This document shows positions 58,270 through 64,000 of a stretch of DNA of 64,000 nt, piece by piece. Position 1 is the first letter of the stretch. Each line of letters starts with the position of its first letter. The notes beneath the pieces were generated by a model. It saw only the letters and a list, made by a program, of their open reading frames with translations, did no database searches and was not told the origin of the DNA. The position numbers were made by a program, and so were the translations under genes. Origin of the DNA: Nilaparvata lugens (taxonomy: Eukaryota; Arthropoda; Insecta; Hemiptera; Delphacidae); the NCBI RefSeq assembly GCF_014356525.2, contig NC_052505.1, forward strand, positions 186,001-250,000, read 5' to 3'.

Positions 58270-58829
58270 CAAAATGAAAAAGTTTTCTTTGGAAAACATT
58301 TTTTTCCAATCATTACTTTATGAGATATAAGCGCCTCAAGTTTAAATTTTTGGGACAGAAAATTTCAAATTTCAAATTCTTATTCGCCATAATACAATAC
58401 AGTTTTTTCAAAACAAAAACACAATAAAAAAAACTTAATTCAAACATTAAACATTAAATTCGGTATGAGATAAATCCATGAAGTTCAATGGATAAATTCT
58501 TCATGGTATTGTTGATTGAATAAAACAAGAAAATTTTGAAACATTTTCTGAAAATATCAATTTTTGAGAAATTTATTCAATTTACAAAAAACTACACGTT
58601 ATTCTTGGTCATTTTTAGTAAATTGAATAACTTTCTCAAAAATTGATATTATCGAATTTTTTTTTTATTAAATCAACAATACCATGAAGAATTTATCCTT
58701 TGAATTTCATTGATTTATCTCGTACCGAATTTGAAATGATCTGCCCCAGAAATTTGAACTTCAGGCGCTCATGTCTCAAAAAGTAATGATTGGAAAAAAA
58801 TGTTCTCCTGAGAAAACTTTTTCATTTTG
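58270..58829. repeat. 560-bp foldback (long inverted repeat)
   Basis: The left arm from AAAATGAAAAAGTTTTC (58270) is matched by its inverse ending CTTTTTCATTTTG (58829). The turn is near 58600. Arms are about 250-330 bp and clearly similar. The left arm has an extra roughly 65 bp at about 58385-58450. A transcript across it would form a long double-stranded RNA. Confidence 0.85.
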
Positions 58830-59675
58830 ATAGCTTGATCCTTAAGCGATCCTTGATTGTGTCCTTAAGCGCGCCTCTCCCCTAGGAAATATTGAAATGA
58901 AGTGCATCTAACGGGTGATTCTCATACAACATAATCTCATGAACTTATATCATTGTGCAAAATATCACTGTGAGGACAATATAGATGGTGATGATGTTTG
59001 AAGCTGAAAATGAGGTGTTTTTCACAATACAAGGAGCATTCTTATCAGGTGTACCTGGAAATCTATATGAGATAGAGTCTCAGACTCAACCTAGTCTCAG
59101 ATTGTAGAGCACAAAATTACGCCCAGAGGGATTTAGAATTTTACATCTAGATTGTAATCGGGATTGTTGATCAATACTAAAAATGATCAAAATTGATTTT
59201 TTTTTCTTAAAATATTACTCATTTTTGAAAAATCATAACTCAGTACTCATTGGAGATAGAGAGTTCGAATGATCTCATTTCATTCAGAATTGTATAATCT
59301 TAAAAGAAGGAAAGAGCAACAAATTTTCCTGTCTGATAACTGATTTTGCCGGAAATAGCTGAAAACTGGAAAATGAACCTGAAATACGAGGTTTTTGGGC
59401 CACTCTGTATATAGCACAAGGGAATTTTGCATGGAGAATTTGGTTCTGAACCTCTCTCATGTATCCAAAAAAAATATTGAAAAGTCAGAACTATGATATA
59501 AATTGCAAGCACATCCCCTTTTTTATGTCTATATTGACTGGACTTCACTTTTCCCCAATATATTTGTAAATATTTGTTTAAATGTAATGTTAACATAATT
59601 ATTTGGAGTTTACTGAAACTCTGTGGTGAGAATGGCGCGATCGCATCACAGCGGAGACACCATAGTAACGCTGGT

Positions 59676-60653
59676 TACACACTGGGCGGTTTCTGCCGCG
59701 GCGGAGAAACTGTCGTCGCCGCCTTGAAAAAAGTCGAGCTTACACATCTAGCAGCAAAAATACCGCCAAACATCGAGTGGCAAAATTACCGCCTCGTATG
59801 ATCAGTAGTCGAAACAATTCTTGTAGTTCTTCATCACAAATGTGTTGTGACTTCTCTGTTTCATGAGTGTCAAGTTAATTGTATTTTGCACATTTTTTAA
59901 AAGTATATATTATTACGTGTTTGACTTAAAATTGAAAAGCAACAACTCTTACCTCTTTTGTTGTACTGTCAAAGGAAAAGAAGACAGCAGAGGAATATAG
60001 CCTTGTTTGGATTCATTGAAATTTGTACATTGAAATGAACGTTTTTATCAAATCGACAGCAATATACAACATATTATAGTTTTTCCTTGTCATCCAGAGT
60101 TTCAAAATCCCCCCTAATCTCCATACACATTTCCTTCCACGCATTCCTGGTTGCATCTCGATCCTTGAATAGGTCGAGGGTCTTGTCCCACAAAACTTGC
60201 CTCTGTTCTACAAATGATATTTACAACTCATTGTCTATTAACTTACTCATTTTCTCACACTCGTCAACCACAAACACTTGAAACAATGAATAAATGTTAT
60301 AAACAACTCACAAACTTTACAACACAATACACAAATTGAAAGGCTGATTTTCAAAGACCTCTGACTCAGAGCAACTGGGAAAGACGACTGATCAGCGGCG
60401 ATGGTAGACAACCGCCAAATGTGTTAATGCCCATATGGTCACGTATGCCACTGAGCGGCAAGAGCGGCAAAAACACCGCCAGCCGCAGTGAAAGTGGACG
60501 GCTGCATAGCTGCCGCCAACGGCAATATGGCCGCGCGGCGTTTCTGCCGCCCGGTGTGTAAGCTTCCATTTAATTCCATAGACTACTGCTCGAACGGCGG
60601 CGACCGCGAAATTACCGCCACGGCAGAAACCGCCCAATGTGTAACCGACATTA
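59676..60653. mobile_element. 0.98-kb GC-rich TIR element with TA duplication
   Basis: Ends of about 40 bp are inverted: GGTTACACACTGGGCGG at the left and the inverse of GGTTACACATTGGGCGG at the right, both continuing TTTCTGCCG. A TA dinucleotide flanks each side. Subterminal copies of GCCGC/GCGGCAAAAAC words occur inside both ends. This is a non-coding MITE-like element. The overlapping ORFs (59574-59801, 60366-60889) are composition artefacts. Confidence 0.8.
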
Positions 60654-60781
60654 GGCGATCGCTCAAGGAAGGGGTGGAACCCGGGATTAACAATTAAAGA
60701 CAGGATACTTGTGGGGGGGGGGCGGCGGTTGCCAATCTCGCCCAGGGCGGCAAAGTCCCTAGCGCCGTGCCTGCATGCCCT

Positions 60782-62471
60782 TCCAGTGTTTAGAGAAAAT
60801 GTCACATACTTTGAGTTTGAGATAAATAACCATGATCGCTGTCGAGTCAATTTATCTAGTTGAAGTTGTAGGCAGTGAGAAAATGACAATACTCTAGTGA
60901 GAAGCGGAATACAGAATTATTATTGTAGATTAAAGCCTGGCACCCGATATCATAGTTTTGTTTTGACTAGCGTTCTGTGGTAGAGGTTCCTACTGGAATA
61001 TTATAATGAAAAGTGTTTTTCTCATGATTGTGGAATGCAAAATCACGCTTGAGTCATGTTGAAAAATATCCGAAACAGATCAGAAAAAGAGTAATGATAG
61101 AGATATTTACCGTATTTGTTAGAAGGATTCATTACGGGTTCATGAAGGGTTTATTAGTCAAAGATTTTGTTACGTGACAATAATTATAATGTATATCAAA
61201 GAAATTCCAGAATGTAAATAGCTTGCGCAAGTAGATTAGTCATTAAATTATGTTATTAACTTCGTAATATTGAATATATTTAGGTAGGTGAATTAGGTCT
61301 AATTTTATTTCATTGATTGGCTGCATACTCGCGGTAAATGAAATGATTGTACAGTTTTCCCACGGTAGTAGATAATTGATTGTTTGGCAAATCGGGTGAT
61401 GATCAATTTTTGAAGTCATCAACAGTCATAATACAATGTAAGTGATGTCTCTAATAATAATAATAGGTTATTTAGCATAAGACGATTTATCATAATATTC
61501 TATACTATACCCATTTTCAATTGCTTAATACTCATCCATTCATAGTTAAGAATTATACATTCACATAGTTACGAGTTAGTACATATAGATAAAATATATT
61601 CTCATTCATAGAATAATAAGAATAATGTTCAAGGCCTCATATTTTATATTCTATTTGCTTTATATTTCATATTATTTTGTTGATATCCCTATTCTTTATT
61701 AGTTTACCTTCCTTGATCAATACAATTATAATCTTGTCATAGGTATATTCAGTTCAAATGATTCTGTTTTAGTTCACTTTAATACAATTCAGTGATAGAG
61801 TTTTCCTGCTGGAATACAATAATGGATAGAAAATTTTCTTAGCCACAGAATGTACATCAAGCGTGTGTCATTGCTCTCCGATGGCTCGCTAGCGTTGCAG
61901 TTTCAACCATTATTATCTTTGAATCGTAGCCTATGTAGAATAGTATTGCCTACTGAATTGCTTGATATTGTTAAAAATATGTTGCACTCTCAACTCCATA
62001 GTAATGATAGTTAGATTTCAATACATTCAGCAGAGTGAAAAAGTTTCATCCTCCACTATTATAATCAACGTACTTCATATTTTACAACAGCAGAGTAACA
62101 ATTAAAACTATGATGTCTCTTAAATGTTTTCCCTTGTTAGATTTTGCCAAGAAAATAACCAGGGACTCAATAAAGTGATTGAAGTATTCAAGATTATTAT
62201 ACTTGGTCCGTCTTTAGTACCTACTTAAAAAGTGGACACGCCCATATTGTTTTGTCCTGACTCTTGCCACAGTTTTAAAGACTCTTGCCACAAATCTCAA
62301 TTAGTTATAAATTTTGCTGAATTTCGGAATGATTAAAGAGATTTCTTTTGAAGAGGGCCCGCTTCAAATTGGATCCTACTATCAATCCAGAAATTTGACT
62401 CTCCAAATTACACAGAATGCCTCTATGGTAACATATCCTGATTGGATTTCTTTTTGCGTGTTTCACACCGT
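60782..62471 (+). other. right interior of the LTR element
   Basis: Non-coding AT-rich sequence between the hAT insertion and the polypurine tract. No ORF or motif recognised. Confidence 0.55.
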
Positions 62472-62483
62472 AAGGAGGGGGAG
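62472..62483 (+). promoter_or_regulatory. polypurine tract of the LTR element
   Basis: AAGGAGGGGGAG abuts the TGTGCCGAGC start of the 3' LTR. It is the expected primer site for plus-strand synthesis and fixes the element's orientation. Confidence 0.88.
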
Positions 62484-63063
62484 TGTGCCGAGCACTATTT
62501 TTAATTCAGGCCTTTTCCCAAGTTATAATAGTAAATTTAATACGCAATAGACTAGAGCCATTATTGTGAGTTGGTGAAATAAATTATTTTCTCTCTCTCT
62601 ATTATGAACGGCTATGACTTCGAGTTTCCCATGATAGATATTCAAAAATTGTTGCTCCGAGTCATCGAGGAATGTAGATTATGGACTTATCTCTAAAATG
62701 TAGCCTTCCTGTCGCAACATGGAGTGTGATAAGCTGGAAAACAGCAAGCATTGAAATTATAACAAACTACTGATTTTGCAGTTACTATTTGGTCCAAAGG
62801 CTCTAGAAGCCACGCGACGATTGGTCATATTGATTCCCTTCGTCCAATAGGAGACCTGTTTCTAAATACAGTAGTGGGGGGATTTCCCAACCGAGAGACC
62901 AGATTACGTTTCGGAGGACACTTTGGTAGGAGCACTATGAGAGTAAAGATGTAGTCATCATGTTTCGCCCTTTTCGGGCAAGTTTATGAGTTTATATCAT
63001 TAGTTAATGTAGAAGCTAGTTTCATTTTCATTAAAGTTTAAATTTTCTAGTAGTGCCATGTCA
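62484..63063 (+). repeat. 3' LTR of the non-coding LTR element
   Basis: 580 bp direct repeat of 55708-56287, ending CATGTCA. It abuts the SGNH-motif ORF on its right, which it may have truncated. Confidence 0.85.
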
Positions 63064-64000
63064 GGGCCAACAATACTAACCTCATTCGTGATGGTCACAG
63101 AACAATCACATAAACCACCCCTCACACTCTGCTTATAGTTATTATTTACATAGTCACTCAAAGTCTTTCTCAATACTCTCTTCGTGGAATTTTTGTAATG
63201 AAGTCCTTTTCTCGTGAAATGAAGACGCACCAGTGTACTGCTCACATCACTGTATTTAAATGATGTATTCGATTGTTCTTTTTGGAATAGCCGTGTTGGT
63301 GAAGCAGATGTCGTCATTGAGAGAAAGTGAATCGAAGCGAGATGGTATGGCACTTACTATAATATTTGTTCCAATGTCAGTAGCCTCAATCAAATCCAGA
63401 CCCTGCATTACGGTTAGATAACCGGGTTCATATTTACCGAAGTCATTTGAGCCTGCCATGATAAATACGTAGTCAGACGTTTTTAAATCCTCAATAAAAC
63501 CCACACCTCTTTCAATCACTTTTTTCATCTTTGCTCCAGGCAGACAATGAACGAATACATCGAAATCGTCAAGATTATTCAAGTACTTGTGCTTGTCTCT
63601 TCCCTGGCTGTCCGACAGAACAACGACTTTTCCTTTTTTACAGGCAGAGCAATTTCCTCATTTTTCCAATTTCGGTTGGTTGAGGAGAGATCTGTGAACT
63701 TGAGCTCTCACTCGGAAATTTCTCTGTCCAGACTCTGGTGGTGATGATAACACTTCACTGTCAGCTAAAATTGAAAAACGATTTCTTGTGATCAGTGGAT
63801 TCGGAGGCGATACATGGGCCATTTTTAAAGTCGTTCTAGGCTTCATGAAAGAGCCTGCAGAATGTAGATTGTGTGTGGATGTATTACAATCAATTTCTTC
63901 CACATCCAACATCGATGAAACTCTCTTCGAATCAGCTTCCAATAACAGCTTTATTATATCCTCCTTTGAGGCAATCTCCAATTTAAATGAATACACTGCT
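63064..64000 (-). pseudogene. LINE ORF1-like protein with SGNH-hydrolase motifs (partial)
   Basis: Minus frames 63658-63996, 63256-63582 and 63064-63353 form one protein. A Ser/Pro-rich N-terminal part comes first. An esterase-like domain follows, with VVVLSDSQGRD (block I nucleophile serine), IMAGSNDFG (block III Asn), VSAIPSRFDS, and a C-terminal LHFTRKGLH with a His in block V position. SGNH/GDSL-type esterase domains occur in ORF1 of some CR1/L2-type LINEs, which is the likely source. Breaks fall mainly in A-runs (near 63655 and 63637). The 3' end runs into the LTR at 63063; the 5' end lies outside the window. Confidence 0.65.

Larger units (their letters stand above)
57543..60773. mobile_element. 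3.2-kb non-autonomous hAT-type element
   Basis: The ends CAGGCCCGGC...AGGGCGG and the inverted CAGGCACGGCGCTAGG give short imperfect TIRs beginning CAGG. An exact 8 bp CATGCCCT duplication flanks them. Both features are typical of hAT. GGGCGGCAAA-type words lie near both ends. No transposase ORF is visible. It carries a P-like MITE, a foldback and a TA-flanked TIR element. Confidence 0.9.
55708..63063 (+). mobile_element. LARD-like LTR retrotransposon without ORFs
   Basis: Two 580 bp LTRs in the same orientation, and a polypurine tract AAGGAGGGGGAG (62472-62483) directly before the second one, prove LTR architecture and plus orientation. Without the nested hAT element the interior is about 2.95 kb and has no gag or pol. 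It is therefore a non-autonomous element mobilised in trans, or a heavily deleted one. The 5 bp next to each LTR do not match (TATAA versus GGGCC), so the pair may be rearranged. Confidence 0.8.

Noticed and set aside
60366..60889. 165-residue minus ORF and neighbours
   Set aside because: They fall in the GC-rich end of the TA-flanked element and hAT terminus; composition artefacts.
1..64000. tRNA, rRNA or other structured RNA genes
   Set aside because: I looked for cloverleaf-like and rRNA-like sequence by eye and saw none. A tRNAscan or Infernal run would be needed to exclude them.

Overview
This is a eukaryotic, AT-rich, repeat-dominated window, most likely from an insect nuclear genome. 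The element repertoire suggests Hemiptera, for example a planthopper, but that is inference. It holds a PHD-type CR1 LINE, Ty3/Gypsy elements, a Mutator-like transposase, hAT and P-like MITEs, and many TIR elements with palindrome arrays. I found no convincing complete host gene. One short exon-like ORF with good splice signals (2023-2204, minus) and one weaker one (13136-13339, minus) are the only host-gene candidates. Almost every long reading frame belongs to a mobile element.

Layout. 1-6700: AT-rich spacer with a CR1-type LINE 3' end (481-592), a GTTCG-rich repeat and a decayed non-LTR reverse transcriptase tail (4259-4887, plus). 6700-10000: a Mutator-like transposase (7103-8840, minus) and another LINE 3' end. 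12005-12670: a tandem-unit repeat that recurs at 35.8 and 40.5 kb. 15607-35805: a stack of nested insertions. A Gypsy-like retroelement (Gypsy-B, minus) has its gag split by an 11.85 kb element with inverted-repeat arms (X, 22248-34098). X contains a MITE and a near-intact Gypsy element (Gypsy-A, about 25076-33399). Downstream of Gypsy-B's second gag part lies another Gag-like gene (15607-21605), itself split by a 2.8 kb TIR element (15672-18506). 35.3-42.0 kb: a roughly 2.0 kb segment is present twice (35355-37361 and 40033-42035), separated by a truncated LINE and a 0.95 kb octamer satellite. 42127-48065: an almost full-length CR1 LINE on the minus strand with ORF1 and ORF2. 49.8-53.6 kb: microsatellite, palindrome-array elements and a TIR element (51109-53550). 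55708-63063: a non-coding LTR element with 580 bp LTRs and a polypurine tract. It is interrupted by a 3.2 kb hAT-type element that carries a P-like MITE, a 560 bp foldback and a TA-flanked TIR element. 63064-64000: part of an ORF with SGNH-hydrolase motifs, probably a LINE ORF1, running off the right edge.

Five observations stand out. (1) The gag and pol of Gypsy-A lie in the same frame, separated by one UGA in the context UGA-CUA-G, a known stop-readthrough context. (2) Element X and the 15672-18506 element are bounded by 3 bp and 2 bp duplications, and the host frame resumes exactly across each. (3) Several TIR elements share one design: 2 bp target duplication, short TIRs and subterminal arrays of an element-specific palindrome. 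(4) The direct repeats around Gypsy-A cannot be simple LTRs, because part of them is also native arm sequence of X. (5) Most frameshifts in otherwise intact ORFs, and the length differences between the duplicated segments, fall in homopolymers. This points to residual long-read assembly error rather than pure decay.
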